A stretch of 64,000 nt of DNA from Zoroaster sp. YZ-2022 (lineage: Eukaryota; Echinodermata; Asteroidea; Forcipulatida; Zoroasteridae). The translations under genes and the position numbers were made by a program. The notes under the pieces were generated by a model. It saw only the letters and a program-made list of their open reading frames with translations. It searched no databases and was not told the DNA's origin. The stretch spans positions 8,060,047 through 8,124,046 of the forward strand of contig CM055816.1 in assembly GCA_029582265.1 (NCBI GenBank), written 5' to 3'. Below, one piece after another: positions 11,547 through 22,873 of the stretch (its first letter is position 1; each line of letters starts with the position of its first letter).

Positions 11547-11648
11547 GATGACACAGGTCCCTGCGCCATAGGCTGGTGGGCAAGTACCCCATGGTTTCCC
11601 GTTCCACCTTTCTTGTTGATGTCAGATGGGTTCGAACCGAACTGCTAT
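11547..11648 (-). CDS. Candidate exon with canonical splice sites
   Basis: Minus-strand acceptor GCATTTTCAG and strong donor GTAAGTAC flank 102 bp that is open only in the phase-1/phase-1 frame (SSSVRTHLTSTRKVERETMG, then YLPTSLWRRDLCH). It would join in frame to 10,454-10,512. The protein is not recognised. Good splice signals and local GC rise are the only support. Confidence 0.3.
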
Positions 11649-13131
11649 CTGAAAATGCATACAAATTAACGTTTACCGCGTCTGACGCCGATGTTTTTGT
11701 TCTTTATCGTTTAATACACAGTATTGTTGTGTGATAATTTTTCTTAATAAACCCTACAGTTTAACATTTCAGGTTGTACAATTGGTTTGTTTCTCCTCCA
11801 TGCGAAATAAAGCATTTATTAAGAAAAATCATAATTCTACATTAGTTTTTTTCTCCAGTCAATTAGACTGAAAGGCGGTTCATGGTGCGCCTTTCAGTTC
11901 ATCTGATCTGGATTATTTCGTTCCTCATTGACAGGTTGTTCCCCAATTGGTGTTTAAGATGGAGATTTCATCAACTGAATATAATATTTTATGCAAATGA
12001 TATTACTCAGAGCTTTAGCATGGGTTACTGAATGTCATAGTGTAACCTATATGGTGTATTGTTTACGATAATTGAAATGATAATGTCAATATAGATTCGT
12101 ATATATAATCAGCAAGGAATTAGGTTTTACTAGAAGCCTCCCAGTGTGCGTGGGTACCTGGCCCCCCCGCAGGTGTGAGGGCTGTGCCCATTGGTCAATG
12201 ACACTGCCTTATAGCGTCATTTTATTTATTTAAAAGGCAGTGTCGTCACGATCGAGCATACTTTCAACAATTGTACCCCGCTAATAACTGGTCAAAAAAA
12301 ATTAAAGTTGTCTGCTTCGGAGATAAAATGTACTATTTATTATGGATTTTGATTAATGCTGAATTCAAATATAATAATTAAATTGCTGATTGGCTACTGT
12401 TTCCAAGATATTTAAGTTTACATTTTATGTACTATGTATATGGTGTACATACTTAGATTTTAATCATGAATTGTAAACCTAGGTCTTTTCATGTTTATGG
12501 TTGTTTCCTTGATATTACATGTATGTGTCACCTACCCTGTTTGTATAGCTTTTTACTATGTATCGGTTCATAGTTCAGTCCTTATTCGAGTGTCTATATA
12601 AACTTCTTGGCTTTGTCTTGTAGTCCATTACTTGGTACCATATCTTTGGCTGGACAATCAATGATTTAAGCATCATTCCATTCTCAGTGACCCTGGTGGT
12701 CAAGTTTGACTTCATTTGTTTGGGCTGTTTTGGCTGTAGACCAGTGTAATTAAGTTTCTAAACTTGAAAACCAATATATAAAAACTAAAGTGTCTTATAT
12801 GCTCTGAAAATCCTGGTTCCTCCAGATTTCCCCCCACTACCAACCGTGATGAGACTGATCAATTATATTTTATTCAACAAAATAGTGTTTTAAGTTCTAA
12901 ACACACATCACTGTAAATATTGGGCAAACGGGTGCGATATATTGCCCAACATATCAACAGGTTACACAGTTGGTTTCATTGCCCAATATTGGATGATTTT
13001 TGTAAAATATGAACAGTTAGTCACCGTTTTACAAAGGCCACTAATGTTAAAGCCAAATTATTGATAAATACAGGTATGAAGTATATCACCAATAATTGCA
13101 TTTTGCGTTCATGAAGAGCCACATATGTCAG
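11649..13131. other. Non-coding distal part of the left arm
   Basis: No gene seen. A short foldback block (about 12,200-12,255, GACACTGCCTTATAGCGTC and AAAAGGCAGTGTCGTCACGA) resembles the ends of the MITE at 32,759-32,982. A second pair (TATTGGGCAA 12,919 and TTGCCCAATA about 12,980) forms a local hairpin. From about 12,440 to the tip the sequence pairs with 13,163-13,790. Confidence 0.5.
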
Positions 13132-13162
13132 TGTCGCATTGATCACTGATGACATCGCTTTT
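13132..13162. other. Tip (loop) of the giant palindrome
   Basis: The last left-arm bases (ending ACATATGTCAG at 13,131) pair with CTGACATATATGGCTC starting at 13,163. About 31 bases between them are mostly unpaired, although they contain the small palindrome TGATCA. This marks the symmetry axis of the whole 23-kb structure. Confidence 0.8.
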
Positions 13163-16100
13163 CTGACATATATGGCTCTGAAAACGCAAATACAATTATT
13201 GAGATATCGCCCATACCTGTATTTATCAATGATTTGTCATTTTAACATAGTATTTCTTTGTGAAAGCTTGGTGGCGAACTGTTCACATATTTGGCAAAAA
13301 AATCATCCAACATTGGGCAATAGGTAAACCAACTGTGCAACTGTTGATGTTGGTGCTTATATCAACCGTGTTTGCTAATATTCTTACAGTGATATTATAG
13401 AACTTAGCTCTTATTTTGTTGAATAAAATATAATTAATCAGTCTCCTACTACGGTTGGTGCAGTGGGAAATCTGGAGCAAGTTTCCAGGCACATGAACAC
13501 TTTAGTTTTATATTGGTTTCAGGTTTTGGCAGAAATCCCTGGTGCGCTGGTCTTACGGCCAAGTGGCTTCGACAAGTGAGTCAAACTTCGATGGTGTGGG
13601 TCACTGAGGAATGGAAATGATGCTTGGGTATTTGATTGGCTCTGGTTTTCAGATGTGGTGCGGTTTAATGACTGAGCCAAGCATGGCTGCTAATTGAACA
13701 AGCCACGCCAGCCAAGTGTAACAGGGCAGGTATTTCCATGTCGAGAGTGAGGCTGACAAGCTGGGTTTAATTCATGGTAAAATCTTTAACCCCGCCATAT
13801 ATGTGCAAATGTGGCTTAAGCAGGCTGACGCTGTGTTACAATTCCCAGCATCCGTCATAATAATGGCGTTTATCTCGAAGCAGGCGCAACACCTGAGCCA
13901 CGACCAGTGGCGGGGGCGGCTGTTGGCTGTCTTCTGATAAGTGATACTGCTGCTGACTAAATAAAATGGCGTCATAACGTTGAACACAACCGCAGTGAGA
14001 ACCCGAGCTGCCGTGTGCGTCACAATTCTGCTGATGAGCATAATCTATATTGACGATATCGACAGTGTCGTGTAAACAACCATATAAATTGCCTGTTTCG
14101 GTAACAAGTCATCATTGCATAAAATATATTCGGTCGTGTTCCGATGCATATGATGAGATTTCTAATCAATGATGGGCAGTGTCGAACATGAACTGGTTCA
14201 TGGACTGCCTTCCCGGTGAACAGGGTATGGATTTCTTTTCTTAATAGTGCTTTTGTTTCGTGGACTGAGCGCGTTGACGCGAAAATGTTAAATCTGGCGG
14301 GGACTGATGAAAAGTATCGTATTGATGAACTGTGAGGCGGCTTTCTGCGTGTGCTGGACTGTTGTGCATTCGAACGGTGGGTCTGATCCATCTTTGTTTG
14401 GGTGAGCGACGAGGCCATGAGATCGCAGGTTCATCGTTAACTCTTATGGCGGTGGCTGGTGGGCAATTATGGTGAAATAACACTTCTCTGGAAATCGATC
14501 AGTGTTATTTCGTAGTGAAAGTAGTACGATGAAAACACGCAACCTATTCTTTGTGAAACGCTTTGGGGCTTCGCGGACGGCAAACGACGGTTGGACAAAT
14601 TAAACATCGCCGTCGAATGTTCTTTGTGGTTCATGCTGTTGGTCGGTGCCATTTTGGTGCATGTTGTGACCGCGACAAATAAAATCGCGGTGTTCTTTTC
14701 TTCAGAATGACCTCGGCCAGACGTCCTGATCGACCGTAATGGTTCCAACAATAAAACGTAAGCGATCTGTGTTGTGATGGTCGTGGCTCTTGAGCTGGTG
14801 TTCTCGATGACAGACTGTGGCTGTGCTGAACATTTCTGACGGTACTGGGTAAGGATTGATGCCAGGTAACGACCGGTGGCCTGTTGTCCCAGGCGGATTT
14901 CTATGGGCTAGTTGTGATCCCTGAGTTGTCTCTTTCTCTAAAACCAAACCTCGACGAAATCCTGATGCCAACAGGCAGGTATGCCTGGTGATGTAGTGAT
15001 GCGACCATGAACACTGGGTGCTGGTAAACTGCAGGCAGTGTGTTGTTATCGGGCGTGCACATGTTGGTGGATGGGATGAAATGCAGATGGTGTTCTCTTC
15101 AGCGGGCAATGGTGGCTGGCGTTCACGGTTTCTTATTATGCGGTCAAAATACGTGGTACGTACGAATGCAGACCGTGAGTTTTGGGTGGGATTCTTCCTC
15201 GTGCGGCGAGATCAGCGGTGTTCTGATATGCCGCTGTTCGGTGGTCGCAAGTCGTGAACCAACCTCATCGATGACATCAGCGTCTCATTCGTCGTCGGTG
15301 TTTGGCTGGAACCTCAAGTACGCTCAGATTAGCTTTCATTAAAAATAATACAAGCCATAACGTTAATCATCTTGGATTTTGAACATCAGTTCGTCTCAAC
15401 TCGACCGAGGCAAGTGGATGACCATTATCGTGGGCATTTAATGATAATGTTCGTTCACTGATAATGACACCTTTAACACGGTTGTGTCGGTCGATCGTTC
15501 TGTAACTGTTTCAAGACTTTGCGAAATTATGAATGCGGTGGTTCTGGATCTGGAGGCACGGTATGATCAACTGGGCAACAGTAATCACGGTAAAGTAACA
15601 TTATGTGGTTGCCGTTGGGCGAAATAATAGTTTTTGGACATCAGCGTAAATGGTACATGTGCGCGGTTGCTGAAACCGGACGAAACCTCCCGCCGCAAGT
15701 GGTCTGCGGCGGCGAAGTGTCGATCGGCGCAGGGCTGGCTGCAATGGTTGTCATTCGTGAAAAACGAAAGCAAAATGCCGATGGGCGGCGGCGCCGAAAC
15801 TGGAACGGTGACCTTCTTGCAGTTAAAACATTGCCGTTATCTTTTTCCAATAGTCGCGTCTGACGGTTGATGATGCCTGGCCAGTTCGCTGGGAAAACAG
15901 GCGACCGTTGGATAAATGATTAATCATTTGTTTGATGTATGTTGATGAACGAGATTCATCAATAACTAAATACTCAACTGTGCATTTTGTTTCGGCGTGG
16001 TTATTGATTTGAACGTGTGCGACAATTGTTGTTTGTTACGCTATGAACCCGAGAGATAACCTGTTGGTCGTGTTCTTTTTGCTCCGTTAACGCTTTCGGT

Positions 16101-19029
16101 AAAGTCGCCCGGTATAATAGAATGACCGTCGTCGAACGGCGCCGTGCTGAAGTCTCGTTGCTGTGCTGACCGGTGTTAACCGCAATGACGGCAATTTCTT
16201 TTCTATCTGGGTACTGGCTGAAATCGGTACGGTGGAACGGGAATTTTGATGAACTGCAACTCGGCCCAACGTGATTTTCGTGATCGTCGGTTTGCACGCA
16301 ACTCGTACGGATCGCACAGTCGTTCCGAGATCGATGATTTGATCGGTCGCAGTCTGGTTTATCGTTTCGTCGCCATCGTACTGACCGTCGAAGTTGAAAG
16401 CGTGTTCCGTTCACGCAGCTGCGGCTTTCTTTGAATGCTCAGCGGTTCCAGCTTCGGTTGGCGAACCTTTTCCTAAGCGCGATGTTTTGTGAAGGTGATG
16501 TTGGCGATGTTTGCGGAACTCGGTCTGGTTAACGGCAGATATTCGAAATCCCGGCTGTTGCTGAACACTGTGCTCTCCACCAGGGGTGGAGCGGTGAGAT
16601 TGGCCTGTGTGATGGCAGTTGAGCAGCCGCCTCGGAGAGCTGGATGTTTCGAGACGTTTGTTGACGTGAGCGAGGGCCAATGTGGCGGGCACTCGTTGAC
16701 CGGATGGTGGCGGCTGTCCGCACGCGGTGTTGAAGTGGACTGTGCGGTGGGCTTCATGTGGTCGGATGATGGTGAACGGGTACAACTCGACGTTCGTCGA
16801 GATGATCCTCGGTGAATGTGGACTGGTGCTGCTGCTGGTGAGCTGCGGAGGGCGCGGCGATGAGCGGGCTGGGGCCTGTTCATCGGCGCCAGCTAGGATC
16901 TGAGGTTGAGGAAGTGCTCACTGGTGACCCGATGGTGCCCGGTCGGTATCGGCTTGTGAAACTATCGCTGGCTGTGTTTGAACCGTGTTCTGAAAGGCTG
17001 GGGCTGCGGTGGCGTGCTGGGCAGCTGTGGCCCGGCCAGCTGTTGGCAGCCAGTGCCCGGTCTTTGTTGATCCCGTTTTCACACGGCAACGGTAACCTCT
17101 GGCCTCAACTCATTCTGTTGAAAACGTTGCATGCTTTTGTGCATCTGTAACCGAGCGGTCTTTGACACCAAACCTGTTTATACATCAGACAATGCTTAAC
17201 AACAGGTATGTTGCTGACAGTCATTCGCGCAATGTTGTGATTGGTGCTCCTGCCTCAAGACGGTGTGCACGAAGAAAATGACATTTTGATCGTCAAAACT
17301 CTACGTATGACGGGCACATGTTGGCATGACCGGCAGTAATGAACTGTTAATTTACGATCTTTGGTGACTTTGTACTGCCCGGTATGTCATGAGGGACGAA
17401 CGTTTGTGCAAGCATGCACGCTCATTCGTCTTTCATGTGCGATGAAGGACCGCGCTGATGAACAGCGACAATAAATATAATCGAACGCAAACATTCCTAC
17501 TGTTGCTGGCAGAGGAAGAAGTTTACGTGAATGTTGATTGATAATTGTCGCCAGCTCGCCGTCATGTTGTTTCAGTGGAAAACAGTGCGGCTGGTGTTTT
17601 GACCGTTCATTATATCATGTTCTGTTGATATGGCTGCAACTGTTTACGCGACAATAATGGCAGATGGTCGGTGAATATATATACTGGCTGCTGGCACAAC
17701 CGTGTGGTGTTGACTATGATGTTCGTGCGCCATTGGCTCTTCCTATGAGGAAACACATCTTCTGAAATCGCATGGTCAGGACTGCTGGTGTTCCATCACG
17801 GGCGGCAATCGAATGATGGTTGTTTTCCGGCAAAACGTTAATGACGCTTTATCTGCGTCGATGCAGTTTATCGGTCAGGGGTCAGGGAATAAATCTTACA
17901 ATCGGGTATCTGCAGTCAGGCTGGTACGACGATCTGAAGTGCTGTGGCGCGGGCGATGGTCGGGCCTGTGACCGTTTGTGATGCAGGGATTGCAAAAATA
18001 AAGAGAACAAACGTAATGCATGACCTGGGTGTGTTGAAAAAGAATAATGCTACTCAAAGGCTGTTGGGGCTGCAACATCCAAACAGGACAGATATGACCG
18101 TGTGCCTGTGTGTTCGTGGCGTTCTGCCACGTATGACTGCTGCTCGGTTGGGAGGCTCCGGCGTTAACGATAATTCTGCCAAAATATGTGCAGGCCTCTG
18201 GGTTTTGATTCTCCTCTATTTCAGGCAGTAAACACCAGGTAAAAACAAACGCCAGATAAAACAAAACTATGATGGCATTCAGACAGTGCTCTTTGTCGAA
18301 GAGGCTATGTGTGTTAACAGTAGTCATGGTACAGCCAGCTTTGAAGACAGCGGGCCCATGCTAACCTCTAATCTGACTCTTTGTGATCCTCCTGTGTGCA
18401 ACAGGCTGGAGGGGCTGTGGCCAAATGGTATAAGGTGAACAGCGGCTGAATATCGGTCGGTGCAATAAGGCTTGTTCAATTTCGTGGTAAAGGGTGTACA
18501 ACTGCTTCGGCTGGCCTTAGACGCAGGCTGAGCCTGACAACCCGAGCAAAAAACTTTAACTTTCTGCCATAACGGCCCTCGCCAAATGCTATCAACAAAA
18601 AGGGCACGACACGCGTAATCCCGATTTTCTCGTTGTCGCGAGCCATTGATCATGTTCTGGCTGGCGGCGGTACAGGCGTCGTGTTTGAGCTCGCGGCAGC
18701 AGTGGTATGAGGCCGGTTTCTGCTCAGCACTGATTTATAAAGGCAAAAAAAAAAGTCTTTGAATTTCTGGTCGCCAGGACAACTTCAAAATAGTTTGTTG
18801 TAACCGGCGAAACTCGTGATGGCGGTGATGAAACCGAACAATTCCCATACGCAAAGTGATGACAAAACCTCACAAACAGGTAACGTTCCTTTAATGAAAA
18901 AAGTCATTCGCTGTGCAACAAGTATCGATGTTGGCTGCACAGTCGTGTCGTTTAACGGAAAGGCAAAAATAACCAATGTATGGTCTGAAGCTCTTAACGA
19001 GGTCGGGCGATGGGTCTGGCGTGGGCCGG

Positions 19030-19300
19030 CGACCTTGTCGTGAGATGCAATTGTCTTGAAGATGCCAGCGCGTGAGGTCTGGCGCGGAACAGGCGTGCCA
19101 ATGAGGCGTGCGGGTCTGAGGCGTGCTGTGGGTGGGCTGCTGCGGGGTCTGGGCTGCTGCTGAGGTGGCGTGCGCGCCGGGTCTGGTGATATGGCGCGGG
19201 TCTGGTGATATGTGGGTCTGGCGATGCCGCGAGGTCGGCGTTGTCTTGAGGTCCTGAAGGCGATGCTGTGCACGCAGATCTGTGCGGGGTGCGGTGCCCA
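19030..19300. repeat. Eroded inverted copy of the 25-bp minisatellite
   Basis: Contains repeated GGTCTGAGGCGTGC, GGGTCTGGTGATAT and GGTCTGGCGATGCC words, the reverse complement of the CATCGCCTCAGACCC unit at 5,016-5,545. About half the length of the left-arm array. Confidence 0.75.
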
Positions 19301-20269
19301 GCGCATGGGGTCGGGAAGCGTTAGTGTGACAAAAACCCGGTAGCCTGTGGCCCAGGCTGGGAAGACCTCCAGGCAATGGTGTGAGCATGCTGTTGCATAC
19401 AGCTGATAGTTTCAGGTCTGTCAGCGCGGCCCGCCATTCGACCGCCAAGCCGTGTCAATGCGTTGAAACTCATTCAGCCACTCCGGCCGTTGACGGTACC
19501 GGTGACCTCTATGTTGCTGGCCTGTGCACGCGTGATCTGCGATGCAGGGCAAAATGATCTCCGCTCGTGCGAACCGTACTATGTTCGAAGCGGTGACGCG
19601 GGTGCCGGTGTTTGTGGTGCAGAGGACGCTGAGCCTGCGTGAGGACTGGGCAAATTTGGTTCGGTGGCGGAGGGGATGGCTGTTGATGATGTGCAGGTAG
19701 TGGTCTCAGTGCAGGCCATACTGTGTGTTCAGGCATTCCGGTGACGCGGGTGGCACCGGAATTTTAGATTACCGGAACGGCGAGCTTGTGATGCTAAGGT
19801 TGACGTAAGCTGATGGATCATTCCGTGTGTGGGGTGATGGAACAATCTGTTAGAATATTTCATTTGGGCATGATGGTGCCATGGTGCAATGAGGGCCCTG
19901 CAATGCTCGCAGGGACACCTCAGTCTTTAACAACCGCGTAAGTGTCCCTGTTCGCACAATGTCTGCTGAAATGTCATTGCTGTCGGCGCGGGCGCGGTTC
20001 TTGACAAAAATCGCCGCATGTTTCACGCCGTCCACACGTAAACCTTCAAGTGGGGAAATTCATTATCTGCTGATTATTTTGCGATCATGACGGCTGTGTC
20101 AGCGTGTTGAGAATAGTGCGCGCTGCTCGGCGTGCAAAACGACCAGACGTATGCGGGCGAACAGGGCCTGTTCTGTGGGCTCTCCACTGGCCTGAAATTA
20201 TTACAGGATATGTAATTTAAAAAATGAATTATAATGCGTTCGACTTCTTAAAATGATACCAGCAACCGG

Positions 20270-20440
20270 TCATGGCGGATCGAACATTACAGGGGCGAAT
20301 CGGCTGGTATTTTCGGTACTGGTGCGCCACTGCTGCGCGGTGTCTGATCTCACCTGTTTATCCTGAGAATAATGAGGTCGCGTCCCACCCTCTCTTTTTT
20401 TTAAAGCGGGTTTTTTGCTGCAACATAGCCCCTGGATCAC
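20270..20440. mobile_element. Eroded inverted copy of the GGCGGATCC MITE
   Basis: Starts CATGGCGGATCGAACATTAC and ends near CCCCTGGATCACC, with the T-rich CTCTCTTTTTTTTAAAG segment matching the microsatellite of 3,440-3,718. The internal sequence is shortened. Confidence 0.6.
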
Positions 20441-20473
20441 CAGTAAATAGCGACCACGCTCACGGTGTTGCCT

Positions 20474-20706
20474 AACCCCCCTAGGTATTCCTGACTAGGA
20501 ACCTTCCTGAATCCTGCAATATCCTCCAGTGCACTTTTGGCTTATATCCTTATCTTTAAAATGCACCATGCATTATAGTTGATCTTCATATTCAGCATAT
20601 GGCCTGTACTTCTTGCCAGGTAGTAATTTTGTCCCATTTGAACAGTGCTGAATTTTTCCCCAAAGTGCCCCTTGGAGGATGTTGGAGATATGGGGTAGTT
20701 AGGGTT
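20474..20706. mobile_element. Right-arm copy of the TTAA MITE
   Basis: Begins with CCTAACCCCCCTAGGTATTCC and ends GGGGTAGTTAGGGTTAA. It is a near-identical inverted copy of 3,170-3,409 and the first well-preserved part of the right arm. Confidence 0.65.
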
Positions 20707-20974
20707 AATATTTTGTTCCAGGCAATGAAAGAACCCCAGTTTTGGCCAGATAATTGTATTCATTTATTTTGGTGGGATGACCAATGATAACAGTTCCTCT
20801 GACTATTTTTGGATCCCCAAAATCTTAGAAATTTCAAACATTTGTTGGTGACCTGTATCAGAACAGACGATCTTCAAGTTTTAGATCCTCATTCGACTAG
20901 GACTACAGGTACAAATAAAATGTTAAAGTTAATTTTTTTAATACAATTTCACTTGAAATTCTTACATTGGCCAG

Positions 20975-21245
20975 CCTAACATTTTGGCTAGAAACCATCC
21001 CAAATCCTCCGAAATCCATCAACATGCAGTAAAAGGTACCCCATTGTTGGACTTTGTTGGTACATTAGCAAATAGCAAAGCATCCATGGCTTGGCTGTAC
21101 ACAGTCCTGAATCCAACAAAAGCAGCAGTGGATTTGGTACTGCTCTAATCGCTCTATTCGCTGGGCTATACTATGGAGTACTGAATCCATCAAAAATCAG
21201 GCAAAACCAGGAGAAAGGATTTTGGAGGATTTGGGAGTAGTTAAT
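20975..21245. mobile_element. Right-arm copy of the degenerate TTAA-family element
   Basis: The inverse of 2,578-2,870, with CATCCATGGCTTGGCTGTAC and GAATCCAACAAAAGCAGC, ending GGATTTGGGAGTAGTTAA. Small indels distinguish it from the left copy. Confidence 0.6.
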
Positions 21246-22087
21246 GGAAGTACCAATGGCATGATTGCCAAAGTTAATCAACGCTGACCGCCGTTAGTAC
21301 TTGGATGAGGAGACCATTCTATGTTCACAGTTGCGTAGTGCGAGCCTAAAAATCATCAGGGTCTGCCTTTTTCGGACGGGACGTAAAAGCAGGAGTTGTT
21401 GGGTCATGCAAGTACATAACCCTAGACATCATTAAAGGGCCTTGCCCTGGTGTTTCTGAAATGGCAGCAAAATGCGCCAAAGTTTGAAACTTTTGGAAAA
21501 AGGTGCTAGAAAAATGGTATACCATTATTATTATTACAGATACATGTGTGGGGCCTATATCACCTATGTTTTATCAATAATTTCCGATTTAAAAAAATCT
21601 TCATTGAACATTGATAATTCTTTTCTTCAGGAAAACAAATACTAAAAACGATATCTTTAAAAATTTCACAAAATAGGCATCAGAAGTGTGGTTTAACAAT
21701 TAAATGTGCCAAATTGAATTTATGAAGGGACCCACAACCATAGTATTATTAACCAGAGGGCCTCTGGGTGTCTGTTGGACACCCTTTTTCAATTTTGGAC
21801 ACCCTATTTCATCTGTCATTTACATGTGAAAATATTGTGCGTGGAACAATTTGGTACCCTGTTTTGAAATTTCCAGCAAATTTGGACACCCTATTTCTAA
21901 ATCATAGCTACTGCGTTGCCCACAATAAATTAAATTTTAATATTTTTACTGTAAAGCCACGAATCTCACTATTATTTTGAGAAACATGTCATTTTAATGT
22001 ATTTTTTTTTAGTTTCCTAGTAAAATAGCAATCTTCTGATAAAAAAGTTATCAAATTGCCATCAAAATAGCAGAAATATGATCATAC

Positions 22088-22239
22088 CAAGACAGTAATG
22101 CGTTGCTGTGCAGTCAGTGCATTCTTCTGGTCTGGTGAGGTTGACAGGGGAGAGAAGGTCCCTTCAGGGCATGGGTACCGGTCAGGACTCGGTGTCTGTA
22201 GTAGCCTGGTTTACAGGGTTGTGACTGTTCACGTTCTCT
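22088..22239 (-). pseudogene. Exon D': frame-broken copy of the ephrin-receptor-like exon
   Basis: Inverted twin of 1,558-1,722, 152 bp instead of 165. It lies in the orientation and order expected for the minus-strand gene (after exon C at 24,590). Compared with the intact copy it lacks one G at the acceptor junction, one base in the GGTCCACAA stretch, ten bases between two CTAC words (removing the CPL part of YYCPLQ) and one T in CTGTCTAACC. The cysteine-rich frame therefore cannot be read through. The losses could be decay of a duplicate, or uncorrected read errors in a collapsed or misassembled copy. In the second case the true gene uses the intact sequence. Confidence 0.75.
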
Positions 22240-22873
22240 CTACGGATGACATAAGATAACAGTACAGTCAAATCTTTGTAATATGTTTACTCTCCGGTAT
22301 ACTTAGTGGTGCCGGAAGAAGGACGAATCTAAAGTTTGGCCAGCAAAATGTTGTTGTGTGCCGGAAGAAGGTCATAGAGCAATTACGACCTTCTTCCAGG
22401 CAGACAACAACTTACTCTCTTTGAATCAAGATATTAATATTAAAAAGCCAACTTGTGAAAGTTACAGCTTATCGTTAAAGAGAAAGTACAATTGTGCAAC
22501 ATACCTATGTGGCATTTCAACTTTAACCAATTAGGCCGGAGGCCGTGGTATACACACAATTTTTTTTTTTGCACCACGGATCGAGAGGCGTCTAAACACG
22601 CCATAGGAAACTCCGGAATATTTGTATGCATGCTTTCGATGAACGTGGACCTGCGCTGTGGAAGCTTCCATTAACGTGTTTGTGTGGGAAAAAGAAACCC
22701 TTAATTTTCAAGAAATATATCATAAAACTAAAATGTGAAAATTTCATTACAATAGGTGTTCATGTTTTTGAGAAAAACATAAAGAAAAAAAAATGTTAAT
22801 GTTTTGTGCATTTCTTAGTTTTAGAAATAGATGCAGGGGTGTGATTTGACAAAAGTAAAAAAATCCTGAAAAA

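Larger units (their letters stand above)
1..13131 (+). repeat. Left arm of a giant inverted duplication
   Basis: Reading this arm in reverse complement reproduces, in order, the sequence from about 13,163 to 23,493. Anchors (left to right arm): satellite 1-676 with 22,874-23,493; exon 1,558-1,722 with 22,088-22,239; TTAA element 3,170-3,409 with 20,474-20,706; GGCGGATCC element 3,440-3,718 with about 20,270-20,440; 25-bp array 5,016-5,545 with about 19,030-19,300; block 8,270-8,450 with about 16,800-16,975; block 10,380-10,520 with about 15,180-15,350; block 12,820-12,900 with about 13,395-13,480. This arm has the normal AT-rich composition of the window and the intact exon copies, so it appears to be the better-preserved copy. 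The arm may extend beyond the window start. Confidence 0.88.
13800..20470. other. GC- and GT-rich eroded inner right arm, no genes supported
   Basis: This looks at first like a foreign island, but it aligns in order with the reverse complement of about 3,415-12,300. Examples: GAGATCAGCGGTGTTCTGAT near 15,207 against GAGATCAACGGTGTCCTGAT (reverse of about 10,500); TATCTCGAAGCAGGCGCAAC near 13,871 against TATCTCCGAAGCAGACAAC (reverse of about 12,320); the GGTCTGAGGCG array near 19,110 against the array at 5,016-5,545. Numerous short open frames on both strands are incidental. Confidence 0.8.

Noticed and set aside
13800..20470. Bacterial or viral island suggested by GC-rich composition and overlapping open frames
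   Set aside because: No coherent protein family, and the stretch aligns in order with the reverse complement of the left arm, including its repeats.
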